Shown piece by piece: positions 8,592-17,464 of a DNA stretch of 64,000 bases. The translations under genes and the position numbers were made by a program. Numbering within the stretch: the first letter of the stretch is position 1; the number at the start of each line of letters is the position of its first letter. Source of the DNA: Pacificispira sp002696645. Lineage in GTDB: Bacteria; Pseudomonadota; Alphaproteobacteria; UBA8366; Aestuariispiraceae. The notes under the pieces were generated by a model. The model did not search any database. It was not told the origin of the DNA and worked only from the letters and a program-made list of their open reading frames with translations. Location: NCBI RefSeq assembly GCF_048892425.1, contig NZ_JBLZHU010000012.1, positions 25,772-89,771 on the forward strand, written 5' to 3'.

Positions 8592-9296
8592 TCATTCCTT
8601 GGACAACAGTTTTCGAATACTCAACATGTCACCGTATGCTTTGGCATGGCGAGGGGGATGAAGGACATCGCCACAGATATCTTCCATGAAACTAAAAATA
8701 ATATCGCCGCCAGAGCCAGACCCAATAGAATGAGTGACGAGACGCGTTCTGGGACTGATGGCCATAAGCGCGTCGGCGGCGACGCACTCAACTTCGACCG
8801 CGAAGGCCCCAGCATTTTCATACCGCAGGCAGTCCTCCAATATGTGCATGGCTTCCTGTGCCGTTTTCCCAATGGCACGTAAACCGCCAACTTGCGTGGA
8901 TCGCCTGGGGATAAGGCCAACATGTCCTTGAACAGACAGACCCTCCTTTGCGAGCATTTCAACGATATCGAATCCGCGTGGGGTATAGATCGCGTCGGCC
9001 CCAGCTTCTGCTGCACGGATCGCCGCGCGCAAAATCTCGTCTGGTGTGATATAGGCGGTCATGGCCAAGCCAGCCGTGACGAACCGAGTCGGCGCGTTGG
9101 GGCGGATCGTATGAATATCACTGTCCCAGATAGACAGCATATCCACATCAAGGTCCTCACATGTTTTTGCCTCGTCCTCCGTTGCTGCTGAGACCTGAAC
9201 GAGCTTGTGATGTCCCTTGGCGGCAAGAATTGAGGCAACGGTCAGGTTTCGTTTCGCCGGTCTGCCGCCATAGGTATAGATATTGGTGAGAGTCAC
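8592..9296 (-). CDS. KPHMT (PanB)-like enzyme, interrupted by an in-frame TGA
   Basis: The 234 residues match the ketopantoate hydroxymethyltransferase/PEP-mutase-type barrel. Examples are VQGHVGLIPRRSTQVGG and GAFAVEVECV, whose Glu corresponds to the catalytic Glu of PanB. PanB proteins are usually about 265-280 residues. Here the frame stops at a TGA (8592-8594) after KLLSKE. The same frame then stays open to a TAG at 8454 and encodes the missing family-like tail (DVRSGAFPDQEHSIKMP). The gene is therefore either recently broken, read through, or hit by a sequencing error. The start overlaps the desaturase stop by 4 nt. A housekeeping pantothenate role is unlikely in this oxygenase operon; a related aldol-type or C-C lyase step is inferred. 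Confidence 0.7.
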   Translation of the reverse strand: MTLTNIYTYGGRPAKRNLTVASILAAKGHHKLVQVSAATEDEAKTCEDLDVDMLSIWDSDIHTIRPNAPTRFVTAGLAMTAYITPDEILRAAIRAAEAGADAIYTPRGFDIVEMLAKEGLSVQGHVGLIPRRSTQVGGLRAIGKTAQEAMHILEDCLRYENAGAFAVEVECVAADALMAISPRTRLVTHSIGSGSGGDIIFSFMEDICGDVLHPPRHAKAYGDMLSIRKLLSKE

Positions 9297-10318
9297 CGCA
9301 TTGATGCCTTTGCAATTGGAGCATAGCTTCCCGTGGTAATCATATGGGGCGCTTGCCGCAGTGATGAGGCCTTTGTGTTTTTACCCAGAGACCGGCGAAG
9401 TGTTACGCAAAACAAATCCAAGTTTGATCTTAAGACGCCAGGATCCGGATCCGGAAGCTGATCCCCAAGCTCTTTCTCCAGGTCCGGTAAAGCAAAGAAA
9501 GGCACCTGTGTGTAGAGATGGTGACCAAGATGATGGTTCATATTCATATAGAGCAGTCTGCCGATCACATTGGTCTTAAAGGATCGGGTGGAGTTGAGAA
9601 TGGAGGGGCTGTTTTCTTCAAGCTCCACATGCTGCAGCACTGTATAGACTTGGAGGGCAATACCACCGACCAGACGTGGGATGATCAGGAAGACAAGAAA
9701 TTCTGGAAGCCATGTCACACTGAGGCCAATTATCAGTATGTACAGGATCAGATACGCACGTGCGCTCCAGGTCAATCGTCCAAGTTCGTTTTCAGGCGTA
9801 TAGGAAAGGATTGTCGGTGAGAACTTTCTGAAACTATGCAGGACGATGATTTTCCCCTCATACCAAAGGGTTGGGATCCCCGTCAGTTCCCAGGCCCATC
9901 CTGAAAATGACATTGGCGTATCAAAAGGCATTTGGCCGTCTTTGCCGATATGCCAGGTGTTCGTGTGATGACTGGTATGGGCATAGCGCCGATGGTAGGG
10001 CTCTCCAACATACAGAAATGAGCTGATCAAGAACACAGTTTCGTTCAGCCATCGGGTTCGGAAGGCTGTGCCGTGCGCGGTCTCATGACTTAAGGCATAA
10101 GCTGGAAGAGCGAGAAGGCTGCCATAAACAATCATGGCAGGAACTACCAACCAGCTGCCCAACGTTACAGCAAGAGCCGCGCCAGAAAGCATAAGGCTGG
10201 TTACCCACCATGCGAGCCACAGCAGTCCCGGTACATCGCGTCGCGTGGCAAGTTGCTTCAGGCTTGAACGAGGAAGGGAAACCCCAGAAGACTTAGCGTT
10301 TGTCGCGCTATATTCCAT
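9293..10318 (-). CDS. Membrane fatty-acid-desaturase/hydroxylase family di-iron protein
   Basis: From the chosen start at 10318 the protein has 341 residues. The three histidine boxes are HETAH (78-82), HTSHH (114-118) and HHLGHH (262-267), plus QHVEL (His230); these bind the di-iron centre. Hydrophobic segments near residues 32-75, 92-103 and 185-222 are membrane helices. The frame is open further upstream, but a start beyond 10318 would run into the divergent LysR promoter and gene. A GGAG 7 nt before this ATG supports 10318. Operon partners are a KPHMT-like gene and a Rieske ferredoxin. It may hydroxylate or desaturate an acyl or N-alkyl substrate; the substrate is unknown. Confidence 0.85.
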   Translation of the reverse strand: MEYSATNAKSSGVSLPRSSLKQLATRRDVPGLLWLAWWVTSLMLSGAALAVTLGSWLVVPAMIVYGSLLALPAYALSHETAHGTAFRTRWLNETVFLISSFLYVGEPYHRRYAHTSHHTNTWHIGKDGQMPFDTPMSFSGWAWELTGIPTLWYEGKIIVLHSFRKFSPTILSYTPENELGRLTWSARAYLILYILIIGLSVTWLPEFLVFLIIPRLVGGIALQVYTVLQHVELEENSPSILNSTRSFKTNVIGRLLYMNMNHHLGHHLYTQVPFFALPDLEKELGDQLPDPDPGVLRSNLDLFCVTLRRSLGKNTKASSLRQAPHMITTGSYAPIAKASMR

Positions 10319-10448
10319 TTCAGTCTCCAGTTCTACATCAATCTCAAGGCGCCGATCCAATGTAAATAATGGAACGCTTGATTGCGCGTGGACAAACGAA
10401 TTAAATGACCCGTAGGCATAAGATAAACTTATAATCGAGGAGGTCTGC

Positions 10449-11339
10449 GTGTCTGAACAATCAGTTCCACCTTTGAATTGGTTGCGGGCATTTGAAGCCT
10501 CCGCGCGTTTGCTGTCCTTTACAAAGGCGGCGCAGGAACTGAACATGTCGCAGTCTGCGGTTTCCCAACAAATGCGGTCTTTGGAATCGTATCTGGGTCA
10601 GGTTTTATTTCTCCGGGGTCCCAGAGTCCTCAAACTGACAGAAGTTGGCAGAAACTATCTTCCGGTGGTGCAACAGGCGTTGGCTGGGCTTAGTCGCGGA
10701 ACACGAGCCTTGAGCAACAAAAATAAAAAGAAATCGCTGACAATTCAATGCAATCTGGCGTTTTCGATGTTTTGGTTAGCACCGCGTCTGCAGTCCTTTC
10801 AGCATCAGAACCCCTGGATCACGGTTAGAATTTTGAGCGAACTATGGCCCCCGATGGCGACTGAAGAGAACGCGGATGTTGAAATTCGGTTTGGTTATCG
10901 ATTGGAGGATAAACTAGGCGTGCAGCGCCTGTTCAATGACACATGTTTTCCCGTGTGTTCTCCGGATATATTGGAGGCGGTTCAAACAGATTGGACGTTG
11001 TTTGATTTGTATGATTGCTCCGGCATGCAGGGAGATTGGGAGGCGTGGTTTGCCGGCACGGGCAAACATCCTCAAGATGACAAGCCGATCAACTATGCAT
11101 CGACATTTGGCGTCAGCCTATCTATGGCGATGTATGGTGCGGGTTTATCGATGGCCAATGAAACGTTTTCTCAGGCATTGATTGATCGGGGACTTCTGGC
11201 AAGACCATTTGAGGAGTCGATCCCAATGCCGGAGTCACACTACCTGATACACAATCATGATCGCCCGGAGAGTGAGGCGACACGTATTTTCAAGGCTTGG
11301 CTAGAGACGCAGACAAAGGCTTCCTGGACAAAGACATGA
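10449..11339 (+). CDS. LysR-family regulator (GcvA-like)
   Basis: This 296-residue protein has an N-terminal LysR helix-turn-helix (SFTKAAQELNMSQSAVSQQM, about residues 24-43) and a GcvA-type effector domain. It starts at GTG, preceded by GAGGAGGT. It is divergent from the desaturase operon with a 130-bp spacer, the usual LysR arrangement for activating the neighbour and repressing itself. The effector is unknown. Confidence 0.9.
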   Translation: MSEQSVPPLNWLRAFEASARLLSFTKAAQELNMSQSAVSQQMRSLESYLGQVLFLRGPRVLKLTEVGRNYLPVVQQALAGLSRGTRALSNKNKKKSLTIQCNLAFSMFWLAPRLQSFQHQNPWITVRILSELWPPMATEENADVEIRFGYRLEDKLGVQRLFNDTCFPVCSPDILEAVQTDWTLFDLYDCSGMQGDWEAWFAGTGKHPQDDKPINYASTFGVSLSMAMYGAGLSMANETFSQALIDRGLLARPFEESIPMPESHYLIHNHDRPESEATRIFKAWLETQTKASWTKT

Positions 11340-11386
11340 TATCAAGCTGACAGCGTTTCTGACAAAGAGCCCGCACTCTACCGAAA

Positions 11387-12457
11387 TCAATCCCATGAAA
11401 CAGCGTTAGGCCGATCCAGCCTGGCCAAGAGTGCTTCCCGTTTAATTTTCTGGCAGATCAAGTAGAGATGGTCGCCCGGCGCGACAACTGGATTCCGACG
11501 GGCGACGGTGACCACACCAGCAAAGGGCGCCGTGACCGATTGTGCCGATCGCTCTGTTCGAAACAGATCATAGAGCATAGCGATGCTATCGCCGATATTC
11601 ACGTCGTCCCCAAGCTGAGCGATGGGTCGAACCAAAGCATGTTCTGAGACAGTGACGGCATGCGATTGAGTGCCGTAATCCAAGAACGTGGTTGGATGTG
11701 GCCTTTCCGGACAGGATAGGCGCTGCAGCAAAGATGCTTTTATCAAGCCCGCTTGATGCAGAACTCTCAAAGCACCATGAAAGCCAGTTTGAAGGGACGC
11801 TTCTGTTACAGTAGCGCCTCCCCCCAATTCACAGGACAGGAATGAAACGCCTGCCATATGCGCCGCAGTGTCAAAATCGCCATCACTTCCGTCGATCGGT
11901 AAGACCACCGTATGCGGCGCACCAAATGCTTCAGCGAGCGCTAAATTCATTTTGTTTAGCTCATGGTTCGGCCCTACACACAAAAATCCGCAATCAAGAT
12001 AGCGTGTTGCTGTCCCGCCAGAATGGAAATCCAAAATGACCTCAGCGAGGGGTATAAGGCAGTTTGTGACGAAGGCCGCAATGGCTTTCGTGGGGCCACC
12101 AGCAGAATCGCCCGGAAATGCCCGGTTCATGTTCCCTTCGTCTAAGGGAGATACCCGCTGGCGCGCCAGGACGGCAGGCATGTTCAATGCGGGCATAAAA
12201 ATGATGCGTCCAGATATATCTTCTGGGGCAATCGCTTCTCGCAACATGCGGCATATCAGCTGTCCTTCATCCTCATCCCCATGATTGCCTCCGGTCAGCA
12301 AGACCGTTAGTCCGTTGCCGTTCGCGATCACAGCAATCGGGATCTGGATGACCGAGAAGGCAAATTGATTTGAAGAATGGGTCAGTTCCAAGAAACCGCT
12401 TCGTGCTCCGGGCGAGTCCATATCCAAATTACAGCCGATTGGCCCGTGACGAAGCAT
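11387..12457 (-). CDS. Succinylglutamate desuccinylase/aspartoacylase-family deacylase (DoeB-like)
   Basis: From the chosen start at 12457 (AGGAG nine nt upstream) the protein has 356 residues. It is a zinc carboxypeptidase-fold deacylase: GGNHGDEDEGQ carries the His and Glu zinc ligands, NMNRAFPG is the substrate-binding segment, and DFHSGG carries the third zinc ligand. The closest well-known relatives are N-alpha-acetyl-diaminobutyrate deacetylase (DoeB) of ectoine degradation and aspartoacylase. The neighbours are a sulfatase, a reductase and a Rieske oxygenase on the same strand, not ectoine genes, so the acyl substrate is open. A longer frame to 12538 exists but lacks a ribosome site. 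Confidence 0.85.
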   Translation of the reverse strand: MLRHGPIGCNLDMDSPGARSGFLELTHSSNQFAFSVIQIPIAVIANGNGLTVLLTGGNHGDEDEGQLICRMLREAIAPEDISGRIIFMPALNMPAVLARQRVSPLDEGNMNRAFPGDSAGGPTKAIAAFVTNCLIPLAEVILDFHSGGTATRYLDCGFLCVGPNHELNKMNLALAEAFGAPHTVVLPIDGSDGDFDTAAHMAGVSFLSCELGGGATVTEASLQTGFHGALRVLHQAGLIKASLLQRLSCPERPHPTTFLDYGTQSHAVTVSEHALVRPIAQLGDDVNIGDSIAMLYDLFRTERSAQSVTAPFAGVVTVARRNPVVAPGDHLYLICQKIKREALLARLDRPNAVSWD

Positions 12458-12554
12458 TCTGCTTTCTCCTAATAACTTTGACGCGTTGGTTTTCTGACCT
12501 TGGAAAGCAGGCATCTGCGTTAGAGCCTTTGGTGCCACAATTGATGTGCCCTGG

Positions 12555-14012
12555 TCAGTTGGGGCGCGCCTCTTCTATGAATTCAACGGGGGTATGGTCA
12601 AAGTTTTGACCACTGTAAATCCCGTCAAAACCGCCCAATTCTTCTATTCTTTGCCTTTGGTGCTCAAAGGCCCGATCAGAGATCGCTGCGGGATCTTCAA
12701 ATGTCTCTGTCAGTTTTGCGTGTAAGCGCGTTCGAATATCGGCATGTTGATTGGATAGGCCAAGGTCATTTGCCTCATGCGGATCTTTTTCCAGGTCGAA
12801 CAATTGTGCGGCGAAACCGGGATAGCAAATGTATTTCCAACGTCCGTCCCGGATCATCAAATATCCCGTAATAGCGCCGCCATCGTGATACTCACTCAGA
12901 ACAATGCGATTAGGATCATCAGGCTTTGTGGCCAAATGTTCCAAGCTTCTGCCATGTAAGGCTTGATCATTTTCCGAGAGCCCAAGCCCTGTCACCGTAA
13001 GAGCGGTCTGGTGAATATCAATTAAGCTGCATTGCGTGCTGCGAACCCCAACAGGAATCCCTGGCCCAGAGAGGATCATGGGGATACGGGTGGCTTCCTC
13101 ATACATGGTCATTTTTGTCCAAAGGCCATGATGCCCATTCATTTCGCCATGATCAGACGTAAACAGAATGACTGTATCGTCCATATGACCGGAAGACTCT
13201 AAGGCTCCCAGGACATCACCAATTAGGGAGTCTACGAAGCTGCATAGCCCAAAGTAACAGGCCCGCGCCTCGTTGCGATGACGGTCGTCGGTAAAAAAGT
13301 CATCATAGTTATTGTACGTGCGATTAGCGTTAAGGACCGGGTTGCGAAACTCTGTCTTAAAGCCTGAATAGCGGATTGGGGGCAGGCGATCTGGATCATA
13401 GAGTTGATAAAACGGTTCAGGACATGTCAGGGGGTAATGTGGGCGCAAGAATGATACAAACAGCGCCCAGGGTTTGTCGCTATCCGATGGTGCTTCTTTG
13501 GTAAGCCAATGTACCGCGCGATCTCGGACCGTCCTGTCATAGTCGGTATAGGGGTCATCGCCGATTTTTACACCATTGGCGAAGCCTGAAGGATCATAAG
13601 AGGTGTGATCCTGGCGGCGCAGAATGCCAAAGACCCATCCTTGCCCATCCTTCACATATAGCGGCACAATCTCGCGCGCAAAACCATGGTCTTCACCCGC
13701 TGCGCGGTAATGTAATTTTCCAATAGAGACGGTTTCGTGCCCCGCCGCTTTCATGCGATGCGCCCATCCCTTTTGTGCCCCGGTATAGGCTTGAGCATTG
13801 CTCCAATTTCCAGATTGGTAGGCATAGAGGCCTGTCTGGAAGGAGGCACGGGCCGGAACGCAGACGGGAGAGGGAGTATAGGCGGTTTCGAAACGAGTCC
13901 CTCGATTTGCCAGTCGATCAATTACTGGTGTTTGACCAATGCCGCCATAGGCCCCAATACCCTCCAGCGTGAGTTCATCGACCATAATCACAAGAAAATT
14001 CCGCCCTGACAC
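12555..14012 (-). CDS. Arylsulfatase/choline-sulfatase-like sulfatase
   Basis: This is an alkaline-phosphatase-superfamily sulfatase of 485 residues from a GTG at 14012. The formylglycine motif is Cys51-Val-Pro-Ala-Arg55 (Cys-type, needing FGE or an anaerobic maturase). The metal ligands include the Asp and Glu of VIMVDE (8-13) and TSDHGE. I chose GTG because GAGGGGGAA precedes it and because sulfatases normally begin a few residues before the FLVIM strand. An ATG at 14123 would add 37 residues with no family character and overlap the upstream gene by 17 nt. No signal peptide is visible, so it is cytoplasmic. With a Rieske oxygenase and reductase just upstream, it may strip sulfate from an imported ester before oxidation. 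Confidence 0.85.
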   Translation of the reverse strand: MSGRNFLVIMVDELTLEGIGAYGGIGQTPVIDRLANRGTRFETAYTPSPVCVPARASFQTGLYAYQSGNWSNAQAYTGAQKGWAHRMKAAGHETVSIGKLHYRAAGEDHGFAREIVPLYVKDGQGWVFGILRRQDHTSYDPSGFANGVKIGDDPYTDYDRTVRDRAVHWLTKEAPSDSDKPWALFVSFLRPHYPLTCPEPFYQLYDPDRLPPIRYSGFKTEFRNPVLNANRTYNNYDDFFTDDRHRNEARACYFGLCSFVDSLIGDVLGALESSGHMDDTVILFTSDHGEMNGHHGLWTKMTMYEEATRIPMILSGPGIPVGVRSTQCSLIDIHQTALTVTGLGLSENDQALHGRSLEHLATKPDDPNRIVLSEYHDGGAITGYLMIRDGRWKYICYPGFAAQLFDLEKDPHEANDLGLSNQHADIRTRLHAKLTETFEDPAAISDRAFEHQRQRIEELGGFDGIYSGQNFDHTPVEFIEEARPN

Positions 14013-14106
14013 GTCTTCCCCCTCGCTCTGATGTTTCTGGAAAAACTCTGTATAAGCGCTACTCAACGAAAGCGAAGGCGTTTCAAATTCAGGCCCTTCG
14101 GTGCAC

Positions 14107-15192
14107 TCAGATATCCAATACAATTCGTCCCCTTGGCTGAGAACAACAGATCAAAACATTGCCTTCCTCTGCATCCTCCAAGGGGTCTTCAATATAGGTG
14201 ACCTCTCCCTCCAGTAATGGGCACATACAGGTACTGCAAATGCCAGAGCGGCAGCTGAACTCGGGTGCTAGGCCTAGATCTTCTGCGAATTCCAAAAGCG
14301 ATCCGGTGTTATTGTGCCAGAAACCAGTGACCCCTGATTTGGCGAAAACGACTTCAATTCCTCCGTCCTGACTTTGTTGAGGGGGCTGATCGGGGGCGGG
14401 TTTTACGGACGCTGCCTCTACCAAAGACGTAGCGGAGCCAAAAAACTCGTATGATATGCGCGCGTCTGATATTCCGAGGGAACGCGTCAGATTATACATG
14501 GCCTTCATGAAGGGCGTCGGTCCGCAGAAATAGACCTCATAGTCATCCAGTGGTAGAAGGGACTGCAATAGTTCTTTCGTGATGTATCCAACAGAATGAT
14601 GCTTGGCTGTTTCGATATCCGCAGGTGTTGGGGCACGATAGACGAAATGAACCTTAACACGGCTCTCATTTCCTTCTGAGAGGTTTAGTATCTCATCACG
14701 GAGGGCATGAATGTCGCCATTCTCGCAGGCATGCAGGAAAAAAACTGGACGCTGCGTCTCGATCAAACTGTGAAACATGGACACCAATGGTGTCAGGCCG
14801 ACGCCTCCGCTCAACAGCAGCACGGGGCGATCCGATGCCTCGTTTAAATAGAATTCACCCCGCGGGGCGGCGACCTCTAAAATCGATCCCACATCGACCT
14901 GATCATGCAGATAACACGATCCAATACCGGGTGGGGCATCAGGGGCATGAACTGGCGCGCCTTCCTTCTTCACAGTAATGCGATAGCCAGACTTATTCGT
15001 GACATTGCTGGAGACGGAATAGGTTTTCAGGACTGTCTTTCCAGCTGTGCCTGGCACACGCACAGTGATGTATTGCCCCGGTTTGCAGGCTGTGACTTCC
15101 TGCTCATCCAAAGGTTCCAGGTAAAACGATGTGATGATCGTGCTCTCGCGAATTTTCCGCACGACTCGAAACGGCCGAAAACCTTCTGTCAT
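14107..15192 (-). CDS. Ferredoxin-NAD(P)H reductase with C-terminal [2Fe-2S] domain
   Basis: This 361-residue protein runs as a flavin domain (KTYSVSS, near residues 56-62), an NAD(P)-binding domain (LLLSGGVGLTPLVSM and YFCGPTPFM), a linker rich in Pro and Gln, and a C-terminal plant-type ferredoxin domain with CRSGICSTCMC and a later ICC. This order matches reductases of VanB/hybrid-cluster-reductase type that serve Rieske oxygenases. The VanA-like oxygenase gene lies 4 nt upstream, so the two should form a two-component monooxygenase. Confidence 0.92.
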   Translation of the reverse strand: MTEGFRPFRVVRKIRESTIITSFYLEPLDEQEVTACKPGQYITVRVPGTAGKTVLKTYSVSSNVTNKSGYRITVKKEGAPVHAPDAPPGIGSCYLHDQVDVGSILEVAAPRGEFYLNEASDRPVLLLSGGVGLTPLVSMFHSLIETQRPVFFLHACENGDIHALRDEILNLSEGNESRVKVHFVYRAPTPADIETAKHHSVGYITKELLQSLLPLDDYEVYFCGPTPFMKAMYNLTRSLGISDARISYEFFGSATSLVEAASVKPAPDQPPQQSQDGGIEVVFAKSGVTGFWHNNTGSLLEFAEDLGLAPEFSCRSGICSTCMCPLLEGEVTYIEDPLEDAEEGNVLICCSQPRGRIVLDI

Positions 15193-15196
15193 AAAA

Positions 15197-16240
15197 TCAC
15201 GCGGCTTCGACAGATTTTAATTTGCGCTCATCCTCGATCATTTGAGACAGCTTCTTGCGGAAGCGCAATTGGCCATTGTCAATTGCCAAGTCGATATTGG
15301 GATTGGTCTTTTCGTTCATCCCATTCTGCACAGCATTCAGGATAATGCGGTCTTCTTCAAACGCTTGCATAACGCCCTCGCTCATCATTTTTGACAGGGC
15401 TTCATCCTTGGGACGGACATTGCGCAATTGGAACCAATAGTAGCGTGTCTTGCCGTCCGTCATGGGGGTCATGAAATTAAAGCTGTCCATGATAAAGGTT
15501 CTGGGATCGTCTGGACCATTCTTTCCGCCGGTGCCCGCTGGCTTAAAGACCGCACGGATGAAGGCGTGGCTGGGAAAGCGCACCTCGTAATGCTGCAACC
15601 GGTCACAATTTCCCTCGAATTCTACGATTTTCTTGTAAAACGGGGCAGGTTCAACATCCATCATCCATCGCGAAACAACGACACACCCGTCTTGCACGTC
15701 TGTTTCCAGCGGCGTATCCCGTGTTGCATTCTGAGCAAAGGAAGTTTGATGGACCCATGCCACATGCGACGGATCCAGAAGATTGTCGGTTATATAGAGA
15801 TAATTGCAATCAACCTCCATCGCCTTGCCACGGTTTATGCCCCAGGTGGGATCGTCGAAATGCTCAATTTGGAAAATCTTTGCTGGGTCGGCTAAGTTTG
15901 GGTCCCCCATCCAGATCCAGGCAAGTCCATAGCGCTCTTCAATCGGATAGGACCTCACCGTGGCGTTTGACGGAACACGACCTCCGGCACCGGGGGCCGC
16001 GATACAAGCGCCACTGCAGTTAAAGGTCAGGCCGTGATATCCACATTCAATCGCCTCTCCCTTCACCCGTCCCATTGAGAGCGGAAGTTTGCGATGCGGA
16101 CAGGCATCTTCCAGGGCAAATAAGGTCCCAGACTGAGTGCGAAAGACACATATTTTCTCATTGAGCATGAGAATTTGGCGCGGGGTCTCGTCGATCTCGT
16201 CGCTCCACGCCCCTACATACCATGAGTTTCTCAAAAACAT
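15197..16240 (-). CDS. VanA-like Rieske non-heme iron oxygenase
   Basis: This 347-residue oxygenase has a Rieske centre at Cys47/His49 and Cys66/His69 (CPHR and CGYHG) and a mononuclear iron motif DNLLDPSHVAWVH (the two His plus a later Asp). It belongs to the single-component-alpha group of vanillate O-demethylase, toluene-sulfonate monooxygenase and similar enzymes, which act on O-methyl, N-methyl or sulfonate-bearing substrates. It is translationally close (4 nt) to its reductase. The gene starts the leftward operon with reductase, sulfatase and deacylase. Confidence 0.92.
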   Translation of the reverse strand: MFLRNSWYVGAWSDEIDETPRQILMLNEKICVFRTQSGTLFALEDACPHRKLPLSMGRVKGEAIECGYHGLTFNCSGACIAAPGAGGRVPSNATVRSYPIEERYGLAWIWMGDPNLADPAKIFQIEHFDDPTWGINRGKAMEVDCNYLYITDNLLDPSHVAWVHQTSFAQNATRDTPLETDVQDGCVVVSRWMMDVEPAPFYKKIVEFEGNCDRLQHYEVRFPSHAFIRAVFKPAGTGGKNGPDDPRTFIMDSFNFMTPMTDGKTRYYWFQLRNVRPKDEALSKMMSEGVMQAFEEDRIILNAVQNGMNEKTNPNIDLAIDNGQLRFRKKLSQMIEDERKLKSVEAA

Positions 16241-16321
16241 AATTCAGCCCTACATCCAATTGCGCTGTCGTATACATTACTGGATATAGGCTAGAAGGGC
16301 TTCCACATTCTTCTCAATTAT

Positions 16322-16340
16322 TGTTTAGGTACACTAAACA
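16322..16340. promoter_or_regulatory. Perfect 7-bp inverted repeat, candidate LysR operator
   Basis: TGTTTAG and CTAAACA are exact inverted repeats separated by 5 bp. The site lies about 80-100 bp upstream of the VanA-like oxygenase start and overlaps the 3' end of the LysR gene. A related half-site, CGTTTAGGA, occurs upstream of the LysR gene itself (about 17319-17327). Size and position suit a LysR dimer; binding by the adjacent LysR is inferred. Confidence 0.45.
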
Positions 16341-17254
16341 AGTCTTGGGCCACGTTTTGACCCAACAATCGAAATCCAGTCTAAAAACTCAATGGCAGAA
16401 TCAGAGCTTAGGGCAGAGCCACTCCAGCAGACATAGTAGGGAAAAGGCATCCTTATTGCGGCGTCCGAAATACGGACAAGCCGCCCTTGAAGCAGGTCCT
16501 TCTCGACAAATGAATCCTGTCCCAAAGCAACACCATCCCCATTTGCCGCAGCCTCTAATGCCAGGCTGGAGAGTTGGAAGGTCGTTATTGGAACTTTCTT
16601 TGGCATAGCAACACCACAAGCGCGAAACCAGTCTGGCCAACCAGGCGGGTCATTGTGCATTGGTTGCCAAGCAATAGCGATTAAGTCCAAGGAACGAAGC
16701 CCATCTGGCGTGCAGGCTTCTGGATATTTTTCAAGATAGCTTGGTGAACAGACAGGATAGCAATGGTCCGTGAAGAGCACCTTGGAATGGGGAAACTTGA
16801 AGGCCACTTCGCCATATGTAAGGCGGAAAGTCGTATCAACCAGCCGCCTGTCAGGCTCAATATGCGTGCATTCCATGCGATAGGTTGTGCGTGCGTTGCT
16901 AGGCTTGAACGATGGCAGGTTGGGGTTCAGCCATTTGATCATCAGGGACGGCAATCCACTGATCGAGATGTCATGAATGTTCTGAGCATTCACAATAAGG
17001 TTCTGAGCCTCTCGCAGCGTCTCAAACCCTGCGGCAATCATATGGTGGTATGTCTTCCCAAACTTTGACAGTACCAAACCACGGCCATCCTTTTGGAACA
17101 GCGGGATTCCAACATGTCCTTCGATCTGCTTGATTTGCTGGCTGATTGCACCGGGCGTGACATTCAACTCACCCGCAGCGATTGAAACAGATCCTGAGCG
17201 CCCAACTGCTTCAAACGCCAAAAGGGATCTCAAAGGGGGAAGCTTCGTGCTCAT
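16334..17254 (-). CDS. LysR-family regulator (GcvA-like)
   Basis: This 306-residue LysR protein has an N-terminal HTH (SVSIAAGELNVTPGAISQQI, residues about 22-41) and a GcvA-type C-terminal domain. It sits upstream of, and on the same strand as, the oxygenase operon and diverges from the ABC-transporter gene at 17465. It could control both sides; the 210-bp spacer contains short inverted pairs such as AACTGTT and AACAGTT. Confidence 0.9.
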   Translation of the reverse strand: MSTKLPPLRSLLAFEAVGRSGSVSIAAGELNVTPGAISQQIKQIEGHVGIPLFQKDGRGLVLSKFGKTYHHMIAAGFETLREAQNLIVNAQNIHDISISGLPSLMIKWLNPNLPSFKPSNARTTYRMECTHIEPDRRLVDTTFRLTYGEVAFKFPHSKVLFTDHCYPVCSPSYLEKYPEACTPDGLRSLDLIAIAWQPMHNDPPGWPDWFRACGVAMPKKVPITTFQLSSLALEAAANGDGVALGQDSFVEKDLLQGRLVRISDAAIRMPFPYYVCWSGSALSSDSAIEFLDWISIVGSKRGPRLV

Positions 17255-17464
17255 TTCCTATCCCAAAATTTATTGGAGCCAGTATTCTCACCAACATTAC
17301 ATTAGAAAAACTACAATTTCGTTTAGGATTTGCCAATTGTAATCGCTATTAGACTTTGGCTAACTGTTCATTAAGAAAAACAGTTCCTAAGCGGTTTAAT
17401 CAGGGGGAAAATTGCCAGCAACGATGTTGCGCTCTTTTTTTCTATACACGGATGGGAGACTACA

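Noticed and set aside
8592..8594. TGA as a selenocysteine codon in the KPHMT-like gene
   Set aside because: KPHMT enzymes do not use selenocysteine, the position is in a surface-like linker before the C-terminal tail, and I see no SECIS-like hairpin just after the TGA.
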